Counted from the first letter of the stretch, positions 9,176 through 17,790 are shown. The stretch is 64,000 nucleotides of DNA from Cesiribacteraceae bacterium YIM B00369 (GCA_017948555.1 JAFMYY010000005.1:124001-188000); one strand, 5' to 3'. The notes: generated by a model from the sequence alone, not told the origin. Numbers and translations: made by a program.

Positions 9176-10801
9176 ATGAAAAGAAGATCCTTTCTTAGAA
9201 ATATGGGCCTAGCCAGCCTGGGTCCGCTTATGTTAAATGGTTTGCCGGTGAGCGCCATGAGCAAAACCGGGCAGCTTCAGCAACTGGCAGCAAACAGTAC
9301 AAACGGTAAAGTTTTAGTATTGATACAGTTGCATGGTGGAAACGACGGTTTAAATACCTTAATTCCCATTGATCAATATAATATTTACCGGAGCATACGT
9401 CCTAATATTGCTATTCCTGACAGCGGTAACAGGAAATATATTTCCCTTGACACCACATTAGGTGATGGTCAGCAACTTGGCCTCCACCCTGATATGGCAT
9501 CATTTAAAGGCCTCTACGATAAAGGCATGGCTTCTGTCATACAGAATGTGGGGTATGAAAACATAAACGGTTCTCACTTCAGAAGCACTGATATCTGGTT
9601 CACCGGGAGTGATTATGATGAATACCTTCCATCCGGATGGGCCGGCAGGTATCTTGACAGTACATATCCTAATTTTCCTGAAGCTTACCCCAGCAGTGAA
9701 ATGCAGGACCCGCTGGGACTGGAGATCGGTAGCAGTGTTTCCCTGAACTTCCATACTGAGGAGGGAATCCCTACAGCAATTGCAGTGGAAAGCCCGGATG
9801 AATTCTATGATCTTTTATCAAATGTAGGCGGCGCTCCTCCTAAAGAGGTAGAAAAGACCAAATACGGAAAAGAGCTGAAGTGGATCATGGATATTGAGAA
9901 AAAGTCTAATCAATATGCAGGCCGGTTAAAGGATATTTATGAAAAAGGACGGAATAGCACCAAAGCAAACTACTCCCCTATCGGGAATCTTTCTGCCCAG
10001 CTGAAAATTATCTCCCGCTTATTAAGCGGAGGATGCCAGACAAGAATATTCCTTACCAGAATTACCGGTTTCGATACTCACTCAAAGCAGGCAAATGCCT
10101 CTGACCCAACCACAGGTGGCCATGCACGCTTACTAACGCAGTTATTCGATTCTATCAGAGGATTCCAGGAAGAGCTTAAGGAGCTGGGGCTTGAAGATAA
10201 AGTGTTGACAACAACTTTTTCTGAATTTGGCCGTCGCGCTTACTCAAACGGCAGTTTTGGTACAGACCATGGTGCAGCTGCTCCTTTGTTCGTTTTCGGC
10301 AAGCATGTCAATCCGGGTATAATAGGTAACAATGCCAATCTGAGCGACCTGGACGATGGAAACCTAAAATACAAACATGATTTCCGGCAGGTGTTCGGAA
10401 CTATTCTTAAAGACTGGATGGGCGCAGATTCCTCAGCACTGGATAAAACGAAATTCACGGAGTTCACCACCAATCCACTGCCTATTATTCATAAGCAGCA
10501 AGCCGGAGCTCCGGAACCTGCAAAAGAATTTATTTCAGCGCGATATGGGGTTCTGGGTTGCTTCCCTAATCCTGCCAAAACCCACCTGGATATTGTTTAT
10601 GAACTTGAACAATCAGCTCCGCTCCGGATTGTATTGATGGATATGAGTGGAAACGTGGTTAAGGAGGAAAAGTGGGATATGAGAGGCCATGGTAAACATA
10701 AAACCAGGCTAATGCTACCAGCCTTACCTAATGGAATTTATATTATGCAGTGGCAGGCAGGAACTCATAAGGTTACAAAGCAGATAATTGTAGAACAATA
10801 A
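9176..10801 (+). CDS. DUF1501 family protein with T9SS sorting domain
   Basis: 541 residues. The N-terminus KRRSFLRNMG followed by a hydrophobic stretch is a twin-arginine (Tat) type signal. The DUF1501 (sulfatase/alkaline-phosphatase-like) body carries VLIQLHGGNDGLNTLIP (about 49-65), TGFDTHSKQ and FSEFGRRAYSNGSFGTDHG, the expected metal-site blocks. The last 80 residues (from CFPNPAKTHLDI, about 464) form a Por-type A C-terminal sorting domain ending in KQIIVEQ, which targets cargo through the type IX secretion system. The gene is cotranscribed with DUF1800 and closed by the terminator at 10823. The combination of a Tat-like signal and a T9SS domain is notable. Confidence 0.92.
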   Translation: MKRRSFLRNMGLASLGPLMLNGLPVSAMSKTGQLQQLAANSTNGKVLVLIQLHGGNDGLNTLIPIDQYNIYRSIRPNIAIPDSGNRKYISLDTTLGDGQQLGLHPDMASFKGLYDKGMASVIQNVGYENINGSHFRSTDIWFTGSDYDEYLPSGWAGRYLDSTYPNFPEAYPSSEMQDPLGLEIGSSVSLNFHTEEGIPTAIAVESPDEFYDLLSNVGGAPPKEVEKTKYGKELKWIMDIEKKSNQYAGRLKDIYEKGRNSTKANYSPIGNLSAQLKIISRLLSGGCQTRIFLTRITGFDTHSKQANASDPTTGGHARLLTQLFDSIRGFQEELKELGLEDKVLTTTFSEFGRRAYSNGSFGTDHGAAAPLFVFGKHVNPGIIGNNANLSDLDDGNLKYKHDFRQVFGTILKDWMGADSSALDKTKFTEFTTNPLPIIHKQQAGAPEPAKEFISARYGVLGCFPNPAKTHLDIVYELEQSAPLRIVLMDMSGNVVKEEKWDMRGHGKHKTRLMLPALPNGIYIMQWQAGTHKVTKQIIVEQ

Positions 10802-10822
10802 AAGTTTCTGTTACAGGATATG

Positions 10823-10855
10823 AAAAGCGCTGATAGTTGTCAGCGCTTTTTTTTT
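10823..10855 (+). terminator. intrinsic terminator of the DUF1800-DUF1501 operon
   Basis: A perfect 11-bp stem (10823-10833 with 10840-10850) with a 6-nt loop ends in a run of nine T, 21 nt after the DUF1501 stop. Confidence 0.9.
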
Positions 10856-11024
10856 ACCGTCCTGATTCAATACAGGAATAAAAAAATCAGGTTTGTAATG
10901 GTGTTTTTCAGTAAGCAATCTTACTGAAGCTTTTCTGCTAAAACCTTTTATTCTTTATGCCTGAAATCGGTACAAATATTGCTATCATTGCAAAAAAAAG
11001 CAGATCTAAACAGTTTGATCCAAC

Positions 11025-13436
11025 TTGAAAAAGAAAAAAGGCTCACCTAATACGAAGAGGAATAAAAAGAAAACTCTGTTCAAAGGCTTTTTATCCCTTT
11101 CCCTTCCTAAAAAAGCAGTTGTTATAGCCGGCGTTTCCTTGGTTTGTTTCTTTCTGGCCATTGTTGTTTTTTACCAGGCAGTAAGGTTTGGAGTTTTTGG
11201 ATCCATCCCTGATGAACAGGCTTTAGGTAATATTGATAATTATGTTGCCAGTGAAGTTTATTCCGAAGACGGTAAACTCCTTGGGAAATATTATATTCAG
11301 GAGAGAACACATGCTCCATATGAAAAGATTTCCCCCAAAATTATTGATGCCCTCATAGCTACAGAAGATGCCCGTTTTTACGAGCATAACGGAGTGGATA
11401 ACCGCAGTTTATTGCGGGTATTTATTAAAACCCTGTTGCTGCAGGATGAAAGTGCCGGAGGAGGAAGTACCATCAGCCAGCAGTTAGCCAAGAACCTTTT
11501 TCAAAGAAAAAGTCTGGGAAGATTAAGTATGCCTGTCAATAAAGTAAGGGAAGCAATTATTGCACAGCGGCTTGAAAGGGTTTATTCTAAAAAAGAAATA
11601 CTTACCCTTTACCTGAACACAGTATCTTTCGGCGATAATGCCTTTGGAATTGAAACAGCGGCAGAACGGTTTTTTTCAAAAGATCCGGATGAGCTGAACC
11701 AGCAGGAAGCGGCTATGCTTGTAGGGATGCTGAAGGCTACTCATAATTATAACCCAAGGCTATTTCCTGATGATGCTCTGCGGAGGAGAAATGTGGTAAT
11801 TTACCAGATGGAAAAATACGGATACCTTGATAAAAGAAAAGCGGATTCACTTTCCCGCACTCCATTGATGGTCGATTACAGTCGCCAAAATCATAATGAA
11901 GGCCTCGCCACTTATTTCAGAGAACATTTGCGCCAGGAGTTGCAACAATGGTGCAGGGACCATACACGACCAGACGGTAAACCTTACAACCTCTATACAG
12001 ATGGTTTAAAGATAGTTACCACGCTGAATGCCGGCTTACAGCAGCATGCTGAAGAAGCAATGAAAGAAAATATGAAAAACCTTCAGAAGGATTTCTTCGG
12101 CCATTGGAAAAATCAGCCCCCATGGACAGGGAAAGAAGAAATACTGTTAAACGCCATCCGGAGGTCCGGCCGATATAAAAGCTTAAAAAGCCGGGGCCTT
12201 TCTGAAGAGGAAATTCAGCAGGAGTTTAATAAACCTGTGCCTATGAGAGTTTTTAGCTGGAATGGTGCAGAGGAAAAGAAAATGTCTCCTCTTGATTCGG
12301 TTAAACATTATTTACATTATTTAAATGCAGGCTTTTTAGCTATGGATCCTGAGACAGGAGCGGTTAAAGCATGGGTAGGTGGTATTAATCATGAGTTTTT
12401 TAAATACGACCACGTAAATAAACGTACAAAAAGACAGGTAGGCTCCACTTTTAAACCAATTGTTTATGCGGCTGCACTTCAGGAAGGCGCAGATCCTTGT
12501 ACATATATCCCTGCAGCAAGAGATACTTACCCGGAAATGAATGGCTGGTCTCCAGGTAATTCAGACGGAAAATATGAAGGAGAATATACGCTCCAGGGTG
12601 GTCTGATGAATTCTGTAAATACAGTTTCCGTTAAGGTACTGAAACGGACAGGAATAAACCCAACCATCAGCCTTGCAAGGAAAATGGGTATCGAAAGCGA
12701 TATACCTAAATTACCCTCTATAGCTTTGGGAACTCCGGAAATATCCCTGTACGAAATGGTAACAGCCTACTGTACATTTGCCAATAAAGGAAAATCAGTT
12801 AAACCTCATTATATATTAAGAATTGAGGACCAGAATGGCAATGTGCTGGAAGAATTTAAATCTCCGTCCGGACATGAAAGAGTTCTTGATGCAGATAATG
12901 CAGCGATTATGGTTCATATTATGAAGAGTGTGGTGAACCAGGGAACTGCGTCGCGCCTTCGCTGGAAATATAATCTTCAAAACGATATTGCCGGAAAAAC
13001 CGGGACAACTCAGTCCAATGCTGATGGATGGTTTATTGGTATTACACCTGATCTTGTAGCTGGTGCGTGGGTAGGTGCCGACAATCCCGGGATCAGGTTC
13101 AGAACCTCAAACCTGGGGCAGGGCGCAAGCACAGCACTACCTGTTTTTGGAACCTTCTGGCAAAAAGTAAATGCAGATAAAAAATTCAGTAAATTAAGTA
13201 ACAGCCGTTTTCCTGAGCTTTCGCCTGAACTACAGGCTGCTGTGGATTGTCCGCCGTACAGGCTGGAAGAGGAGGATTTAAACCTCCTGCAGAAGATCTT
13301 TGGTACCAATGATGATAAAAAGCCGGAAAATGAAGCTGTTCAGGGCAGGCCTGAGATGGAACGCCCCTCCAGGGGCAGGCAACAACCACCTAAAAAGAAG
13401 AAGAAAAGTTTTCTGGACAGGTTATTTGGCAATTAA
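11025..13436 (+). CDS. penicillin-binding protein 1A, bifunctional transglycosylase/transpeptidase
   Basis: 803 residues. It polymerises and cross-links peptidoglycan at the inner membrane. A Lys-rich cytoplasmic tail (1-30) precedes one membrane helix (about 30-50). The GT51 glycosyltransferase domain has its catalytic Glu in ATEDARFYE (E114) and the GGGSTISQQLAKNLF motif. The transpeptidase has STFK (nucleophile S474), SVN and KTGTT (K658). The C-terminus is Lys/Pro-rich and disordered. The start is a TTG: a TGA stop lies 9 nt upstream in frame, and the next Met lies inside the GT domain, so only TTG preserves the tail and helix. Flanked by terminators on both sides, so monocistronic. Confidence 0.95.
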   Translation: MKKKKGSPNTKRNKKKTLFKGFLSLSLPKKAVVIAGVSLVCFFLAIVVFYQAVRFGVFGSIPDEQALGNIDNYVASEVYSEDGKLLGKYYIQERTHAPYEKISPKIIDALIATEDARFYEHNGVDNRSLLRVFIKTLLLQDESAGGGSTISQQLAKNLFQRKSLGRLSMPVNKVREAIIAQRLERVYSKKEILTLYLNTVSFGDNAFGIETAAERFFSKDPDELNQQEAAMLVGMLKATHNYNPRLFPDDALRRRNVVIYQMEKYGYLDKRKADSLSRTPLMVDYSRQNHNEGLATYFREHLRQELQQWCRDHTRPDGKPYNLYTDGLKIVTTLNAGLQQHAEEAMKENMKNLQKDFFGHWKNQPPWTGKEEILLNAIRRSGRYKSLKSRGLSEEEIQQEFNKPVPMRVFSWNGAEEKKMSPLDSVKHYLHYLNAGFLAMDPETGAVKAWVGGINHEFFKYDHVNKRTKRQVGSTFKPIVYAAALQEGADPCTYIPAARDTYPEMNGWSPGNSDGKYEGEYTLQGGLMNSVNTVSVKVLKRTGINPTISLARKMGIESDIPKLPSIALGTPEISLYEMVTAYCTFANKGKSVKPHYILRIEDQNGNVLEEFKSPSGHERVLDADNAAIMVHIMKSVVNQGTASRLRWKYNLQNDIAGKTGTTQSNADGWFIGITPDLVAGAWVGADNPGIRFRTSNLGQGASTALPVFGTFWQKVNADKKFSKLSNSRFPELSPELQAAVDCPPYRLEEEDLNLLQKIFGTNDDKKPENEAVQGRPEMERPSRGRQQPPKKKKKSFLDRLFGN

Positions 13437-13465
13437 TCTTTCACCTTTATTGCTGAAAAAGTTCT

Positions 13466-13512
13466 AAACCTTTATATAAGCAGTTGGATTTGCTTATATA
13501 AAGGTTTTTTTG
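13466..13512 (+). terminator. intrinsic terminator of the PBP1A gene
   Basis: A perfect 17-bp inverted repeat (13466-13482 with 13491-13507) with an 8-nt loop, continuing into a T-run, 30 nt after the PBP1A stop. Unusually long and perfect for this window. Confidence 0.9.
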
Positions 13513-13680
13513 ATTAAAGAATAAATACCGGGCAATATGAGTGTGTTTTAAATTTGGTTTTATATCAATTTTAATCAATCTTACTTATGTAATAATAAAT
13601 AAATTAAATTTATATTTTGTTTTTGCTAATTTTTTCCATACATTATATTATTATTATTTTTTAACTAAAATTTTTCAGAT

Positions 13681-14163
13681 ATGAATTTCACACCAAGCTT
13701 TATCAAGACAAAAGGAAGGGTTGGCAATCCTATTGAGGATGTTCGCTATGCTCCTGTAACAGCTTTTATGACTGTGGATTTGATTACTTTTTATGAAAAC
13801 CAAAGTATACTGGAAGCCATTAATTGCATACTGCACAAAAAGATTTCGGGAGCACCTGTTTTAAATGAGCAGGGTGAACTGACAGGGATTATATCTGAAA
13901 AAGATTGCTTACGCGTACTTATTGATGATGGTTATTATAACACCCCCCTGAACGACCGCCTGGTGAAAGAATATATGAGTCATGAGGTTTACACACTGTC
14001 AATGCATACGGACATAATTGGGGCAGCAAAAGCTTTTATTAATTCCAGTTTCAGACGGTATCCTGTTGTGGATGATAATAACAGGCTGGTGGGGCAGGTA
14101 AGCAGGAAAGATATTTTAAAAGCAGCAGGGAAGCTTCACAGTACTACATGGTCCTGCTATTAA
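13681..14163 (+). CDS. CBS-domain pair protein
   Basis: 160 residues made up of two CBS motifs. The first (about 30-80) carries ISGAPVLNEQGELTGIISEK and the second (about 95-150) carries RRYPVVDDNNRLVGQVSRKD, the classic repeated pattern of a Bateman module that binds adenosine nucleotides. Each motif is preceded by a conserved helix (AFMTVDLITF, EYMSHEVYTL). There is no catalytic domain, so it is probably a regulatory or energy-sensing stand-alone module. It ends in an aromatic/Cys tail (TTWSCY). The upstream 170 bases are very AT-rich. Next to the Hsp20 cluster, so a stress role is possible but not shown. Confidence 0.9.
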   Translation: MNFTPSFIKTKGRVGNPIEDVRYAPVTAFMTVDLITFYENQSILEAINCILHKKISGAPVLNEQGELTGIISEKDCLRVLIDDGYYNTPLNDRLVKEYMSHEVYTLSMHTDIIGAAKAFINSSFRRYPVVDDNNRLVGQVSRKDILKAAGKLHSTTWSCY

Positions 14164-14194
14164 AAAAGCAGAATGGAAACCATTCTGCTTTTTT
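14162..14194. terminator. intrinsic terminator between the CBS gene and the Hsp20-like gene
   Basis: A 15-bp stem (14162-14176 with 14180-14194) with a 3-nt loop and A/T-runs on both sides. It serves the CBS gene and, read from the other strand, the convergent Hsp20-like gene ending at 14214. Confidence 0.88.
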
Positions 14195-14213
14195 ACTTTT
14201 AATTTTATTAAAA

Positions 14214-14612
14214 TTAAAGATGTTTAATATCAATTTTACGGCTATAACGATCACTTTCCTTAAAAGGCAAAGCCACTGTTAATTTATCGTCGTCGTGGAT
14301 GGCTTCAATATTATCTATGTCTATATAGGCCGGCAAATCAAAGCTTTTATAAAACATTGGTATATTAAATAACTGATCATCTTCCTGAATGGTGCTATCT
14401 GAAAGTACTGCGAAAATAATCAGTTGTTTATCATTAAGGACAACATTGAAAGATTCGGCAGGAACGGTTGGAGCTGAAACTGAAATGGAAAAATAATCAT
14501 CCATTTGTTTCTTTTCCAGTTTGGTCATGCTTACTCCACCATTAATAGTGTTCAATACATCCCCTTGTGTTAACAATCCCCTCAAAATTTGTTTATTTTT
14601 TAGCAAATTCAT
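14214..14612 (-). CDS. divergent Hsp20/alpha-crystallin-like protein, 132 aa
   Basis: The core DDYFSISVSAPTVPAESFNV, the LFNIPMFYKSFDLPAYIDID block and DKLTVALPFKESD follow the strand order of the alpha-crystallin domain (xxFDLPxxIDxxxIxAxxxxxxLxVxLP), but the usual AAPG and GVL motifs are eroded and the acidic IHDDD replaces the glycine turn. It is a diverged small heat-shock-type chaperone. The ATG at 14612 was chosen over an in-frame one at 14645 because AGGAG sits exactly 5 nt upstream of it. That strong ribosome-binding site is rare in this window and is shared with two neighbours. Confidence 0.72.
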   Translation of the reverse strand: MNLLKNKQILRGLLTQGDVLNTINGGVSMTKLEKKQMDDYFSISVSAPTVPAESFNVVLNDKQLIIFAVLSDSTIQEDDQLFNIPMFYKSFDLPAYIDIDNIEAIHDDDKLTVALPFKESDRYSRKIDIKHL

Positions 14613-14622
14613 CTCATCTCCT
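14613..14622 (-). promoter_or_regulatory. strong Shine-Dalgarno of the 132-aa Hsp20-like gene
   Basis: On the minus strand AGGAG precedes the ATG at 14612 by 5 nt. It decides the start and stands out because most genes here have no such site. Confidence 0.7.
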
Positions 14623-14794
14623 TTCTTTTGGTAAAAATAAAGCAATACCTATGCCATTTTTTTATCCGGCAATTCCGGCTTTAACAGAATCAAAATTCCG
14701 ACAATCAGGCAGTATTTAATTAATGATACGGCCATTATGGCAAACGGGTTATAGAAAGGATATCCAAATGAACATGGTACAGGTGAAAAAATAT

Positions 14795-15298
14795 TTAAAG
14801 TTGCAGGCCATTAAATTTGCCGTCTGTTACTTCCAGTTTCCGGCCCGACCTATCGGTGGCAGTAAAAGTAAATTCTCCGCTTATGGAAGATCCCTCTACT
14901 TCTGTAATAACTAACTCTCCGGTACCATTCGGGTCTAATTTTGTGTCGTAAACCAATTGGCTGTCCTGCGGCTCAATTGTGGCATGAACGGCTGTTTCCT
15001 GAGTGTTTGGTGAAAAATATGCAGTATAAGGTGTTTGTGACTTCAGTTGGTCCGTTTCAGGAACAGACACAATGGTCATAGTTAAATCCACTGGTATCGC
15101 CCCTCTGTCTCCATTCAAATAACCTTTTCCCCTGATCTCCAGATCTTCTCCGTTTCTGCTGGCCGTAAGGTCATAAAACTCCCAGTTTTCATCATTGATA
15201 GTGGCAGTAAATTTTTCTTCAGAACTTCCTCCGGAAGAGTTGCAGGAGAAAATTAAAAATAATGGTAATAAGGCTAAAAAAAAGGCTTTATTTCTCAT
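14795..15298 (-). CDS. lipoprotein of unknown function
   Basis: 167 residues. A signal peptide runs to the lipobox (LFLIFSC, Cys at about 19) followed by SNSSGGSSEE-type polar residues, so the mature protein is probably anchored to the outer membrane. The rest is a beta-rich domain beginning with FTATINDENWEFYDLTA and ending FTFTATDRSGRKLEVTDGKF. This pattern (a short beta-domain starting with an 'ATINDENW' strand after the lipid anchor) is common in Bacteroidota lipoproteins of the DUF6252-like type, a family call made from memory with modest confidence. No enzyme motif is visible. Confidence 0.8.
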   Translation of the reverse strand: MRNKAFFLALLPLFLIFSCNSSGGSSEEKFTATINDENWEFYDLTASRNGEDLEIRGKGYLNGDRGAIPVDLTMTIVSVPETDQLKSQTPYTAYFSPNTQETAVHATIEPQDSQLVYDTKLDPNGTGELVITEVEGSSISGEFTFTATDRSGRKLEVTDGKFNGLQL

Positions 15299-15566
15299 AG
15301 TTTATTTGTTTTTCTTAATAGACTAATCTTTCATATTAAATGTTTTTAAAATATGGATAAGCTGTTATAAGGGAAAGCATAAAATTCCTGCTATATCAGT
15401 CCCTGAAATTTTTCTTTAGCATCCATAAAATTTTTAATCTCCTAACCATCAATGCTTAATAGAACTTCTGCAAAAAGAAAGAGGCATTAAATTTTCTGCC
15501 TCCCCTGGTAAACATATCCTGTACGCAACCGGATAATATTAATTTTTTCAGGTAGGGTTCCGGCAG

Positions 15567-15695
15567 CTACAGCTGTTTCATTCTGTTTCTTTTATCGCGT
15601 TGCAGTTCCCACCACTCCTTTCCAAAATGATGAGCCAGAAATATTATCAGGTAAACAACTGAGATTCCTGAAAGGCTGATTGCTAAAATTTCCAT
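15567..15695 (-). CDS. 42-aa single-pass membrane peptide
   Basis: A short minus-strand frame MEILAISLSGISVVYLIIFL, then a polar tail with a His/Trp/Arg-rich patch (AHHFGKEWWELQRDKRNR). It has one N-terminal membrane helix and a basic cytoplasmic tail. The ATG at 15695 is preceded by AGGAGG with 5-nt spacing, the same site in the same register as the Hsp20 gene at 15982 that diverges from it. This makes chance unlikely despite the small size. It may be a stress-induced membrane peptide; no family is recognised. Confidence 0.7.
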   Translation of the reverse strand: MEILAISLSGISVVYLIIFLAHHFGKEWWELQRDKRNRMKQL

Positions 15696-15981
15696 ATTAA
15701 CCTCCTTTTTTTGCTGGTCACTATAAATAATAAAATCAGTATAGTATTGCTAAACCAAATTCCGCGCATTCTCAGTTAATTTTACCGTTTTATGTCAATC
15801 CGGCATTGGTTAACTGAAAACATTTCCTGTCATACTGCCAAAAATTCATAAATTACCACCTTTCCCGGATACCTTCGTTGCTGGTTTTATAATGGCACAC
15901 AGATTGCAGAAGGTAAGTCAAAGTCATTTATAAGCTTTTTTTAAATAACAAATATGTTAAACATAAGAAAAGGAGGTTATT
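15696..15981. promoter_or_regulatory. divergent control region between the 42-aa peptide and Hsp20
   Basis: 286 bases separate the two divergent starts. Each end carries an AGGAGG site (15701-15706 on minus, 15971-15976 on plus). A 7-bp inverted repeat CAGTTAA/TTAACTG (15773-15779 and 15810-15816) with a 30-nt gap lies near the middle and could be a regulator binding site for both genes. No -33/-7 promoter could be fixed by eye. Confidence 0.45.
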
Positions 15982-16422
15982 ATGACACAGCTTGCAAGAA
16001 CTAATGGAAATTTATTTCCCGGTTTATTTGATCTGACACGGGAATGGTTAGACTGGAACAATAATAATTATTCATCAACAGGAACGAGTATTCCTGCAGT
16101 TAACATAAGGGAAACCAACGACAGCTTTGAAGTTGAAATGGCTGCTCCCGGTATGACGAAGAAGGATTTTAAAATTGAATTAGACAATAACCTGCTAACT
16201 ATTTATTCAGAAATGCAGCAGGAAATGGAAAAGAAAGAGGGAGAGCGATATACCAGGAAGGAGTTCAGTTATCAATCTTTCCAACGCTCCTTTACACTGC
16301 CAAAAGAGGTGGTTGATCCCGAAAAAATAAATGCCCGCTACGAGAACGGAGTTTTGCACCTGAGCATTCCTAAAAAAGAGGAAGCCAAACCCCGTCCTCC
16401 AAAGCAAATAGCTATTAAATAA
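15982..16422 (+). CDS. Hsp20-family small heat-shock protein
   Basis: 146 residues. The alpha-crystallin domain spans about 38-132, with IPAVNIRETNDSFEVEMAAP opening it, KEFSYQSFQRSFTLPKEV in the middle and YENGVLHLSIPKKEE as the family's GVL-x-IPK signature; the C-terminal IAIK matches the I-x-I/V oligomerisation anchor. The role is holdase chaperone activity in the cytoplasm. The gene has an AGGAGG ribosome-binding site 5 nt before the ATG, unlike its paralogue at 2982, suggesting strong or separately controlled translation. It is followed directly by a bidirectional terminator. Confidence 0.95.
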   Translation: MTQLARTNGNLFPGLFDLTREWLDWNNNNYSSTGTSIPAVNIRETNDSFEVEMAAPGMTKKDFKIELDNNLLTIYSEMQQEMEKKEGERYTRKEFSYQSFQRSFTLPKEVVDPEKINARYENGVLHLSIPKKEEAKPRPPKQIAIK

Positions 16423-16452
16423 AAAAAACGGGCTTTTAAGCCCGTTTTTTTT
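16421..16452. terminator. bidirectional terminator between Hsp20 and ferredoxin genes
   Basis: An A-run, a GC-rich stem (ACGGGC.../...GCCCGT, 16428-16434 with 16439-16445) and a T-run, overlapping the Hsp20 stop and abutting the convergent ferredoxin stop. It serves both strands. Confidence 0.88.
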
Positions 16453-16771
16453 ATTCTTCTTCAGCCATTAATCTGAAATAAGCTCCATCAAGATGTTCGC
16501 CTATCCTGATCTGGCAGGCCAGCCTGCTGTTAAAGGAAGCATCAGGTAGCGTGTCCAACATATCCATTTCAGCCTCATTAGGGTCTCCTAAATGCTCAAT
16601 TCCTTTTTCAACTTCCACATGGCATGTGGCGCAAAGGGCCATTCCTCCACAGGTTGCTAAAATATTATATTCAGAGGCTTTCAATACCTCCATTAAGCTT
16701 AAGCTGATATCTCCGGGAACCTCAATGCTTTGAACATTTCCTTCCCTGTCTTCTACATCAAATTTTATCAT
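16451..16771 (-). CDS. adrenodoxin-type [2Fe-2S] ferredoxin
   Basis: 106 residues, the size of adrenodoxin/Fdx ferredoxins. The four cluster cysteines are C41, C47, C50 and C86 (C-x5-C-x2-C ... C), in ATCGGMALCATCHVEVE and SRLACQIRI. It transfers single electrons in the cytoplasm. It lies 14 nt after the ferredoxin reductase gene, so the pair probably forms a complete NADPH to ferredoxin chain. The final acceptor (a P450, oxygenase or Fe-S assembly) is not in the window. Confidence 0.95.
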   Translation of the reverse strand: MIKFDVEDREGNVQSIEVPGDISLSLMEVLKASEYNILATCGGMALCATCHVEVEKGIEHLGDPNEAEMDMLDTLPDASFNSRLACQIRIGEHLDGAYFRLMAEEE

Positions 16772-16785
16772 GGGTAATCGGGCTG

Positions 16786-17790
16786 TTAAAAGGTATTTAC
16801 ACCATTAACTGTGGTATATTTAAAACTTAGTTTCTGATCCGGATACACATATTTAAATGCGCTCTGGCACATAAGAGCAGCCTCATGAAAACCACTGAGA
16901 ATAAGCTTAAGTTTGCCGGGATAGGTATTAATATCTCCAATGGCATAAACACCGGGTACATTTGTGCTATAATCAAATGTATCCACTTCAATGGCATTTT
17001 TATCAATATTCAATTGCCAGTTTGCGATCGGGCCGAGCTTTGGACTTAAACCAAATAAAGGAATCATATAATCGGCCTCAAGTTCCTGTACTTCTTTCTG
17101 TTTGTTAATCACCGAAACAGATTTTAAAGAGCCATTGCCTTCTATTGCCTGCAGGTTTGAATTCAATAAGAGGTTAATCTTTCCTGATTTTGCAAGTTCA
17201 AAAACCTTTTCAGCTGAATCCGGCGCACCTCTGAAGGTTTCATTCCTGTGAACAAGAGTTACCTCTTTAGCCAGGTTTGCAAGGTATATAGTCCAATCCA
17301 GAGCTGAGTCCCCGCCGCCTGCAATAATCAGCTTTTTATCTCTGAAGTGCTCAGGGTCCTTAACCATATAAACCACTCCTTTACCTTCGAATTTCTCCAG
17401 ATTTGTAATAGCTGGTTTTCTTGGCTCAAAACACCCCAGACCACCGGCAATTACCACAGCTTTTGCCTGAATTTCAGTATTATCGGAAGTATGGAGCAAA
17501 AATCCACCATCTTCCAGTCTGGATAAACCATCCACTCTCTCTCCAAGTGAGAAGGTAGGATTGAATGGTTCAATCTGCTTCATAAGATTATCTACCAGGT
17601 CCTGTGCTTTTATTTCCGGATATCCCGGAATATCATAAATAGGCTTGCCCGGATAAATTTCAGAAAGCTGCCCTCCAACCTGAGGCAATGCGTCAACTAA
17701 ATGGCAACGCATTTTTAATAAACCTGCTTCAAAAACAGCAAACAAACCTACGGGTCCGGCTCCTATTATGCAAATATCTGTAGTAATCAT
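16786..17790 (-). CDS. ferredoxin-NADP+ reductase, thioredoxin-reductase-like (FNR2/YumC type)
   Basis: 334 residues. The FAD-binding GxGxxG is IIGAGPVGLFA at about 8-18, and the NADP-binding Rossmann is IAGGGDSALDW near 155. YAIGDINTYPGK near 285 is the C-terminal FAD motif. No CxxC redox disulfide is present, which separates it from thioredoxin reductase and matches the YumC/FNR2 group. It reduces the ferredoxin encoded 14 nt downstream. A MarR-type gene lies 95 nt upstream on the same strand and may be in the same transcript. Confidence 0.93.
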   Translation of the reverse strand: MITTDICIIGAGPVGLFAVFEAGLLKMRCHLVDALPQVGGQLSEIYPGKPIYDIPGYPEIKAQDLVDNLMKQIEPFNPTFSLGERVDGLSRLEDGGFLLHTSDNTEIQAKAVVIAGGLGCFEPRKPAITNLEKFEGKGVVYMVKDPEHFRDKKLIIAGGGDSALDWTIYLANLAKEVTLVHRNETFRGAPDSAEKVFELAKSGKINLLLNSNLQAIEGNGSLKSVSVINKQKEVQELEADYMIPLFGLSPKLGPIANWQLNIDKNAIEVDTFDYSTNVPGVYAIGDINTYPGKLKLILSGFHEAALMCQSAFKYVYPDQKLSFKYTTVNGVNTF

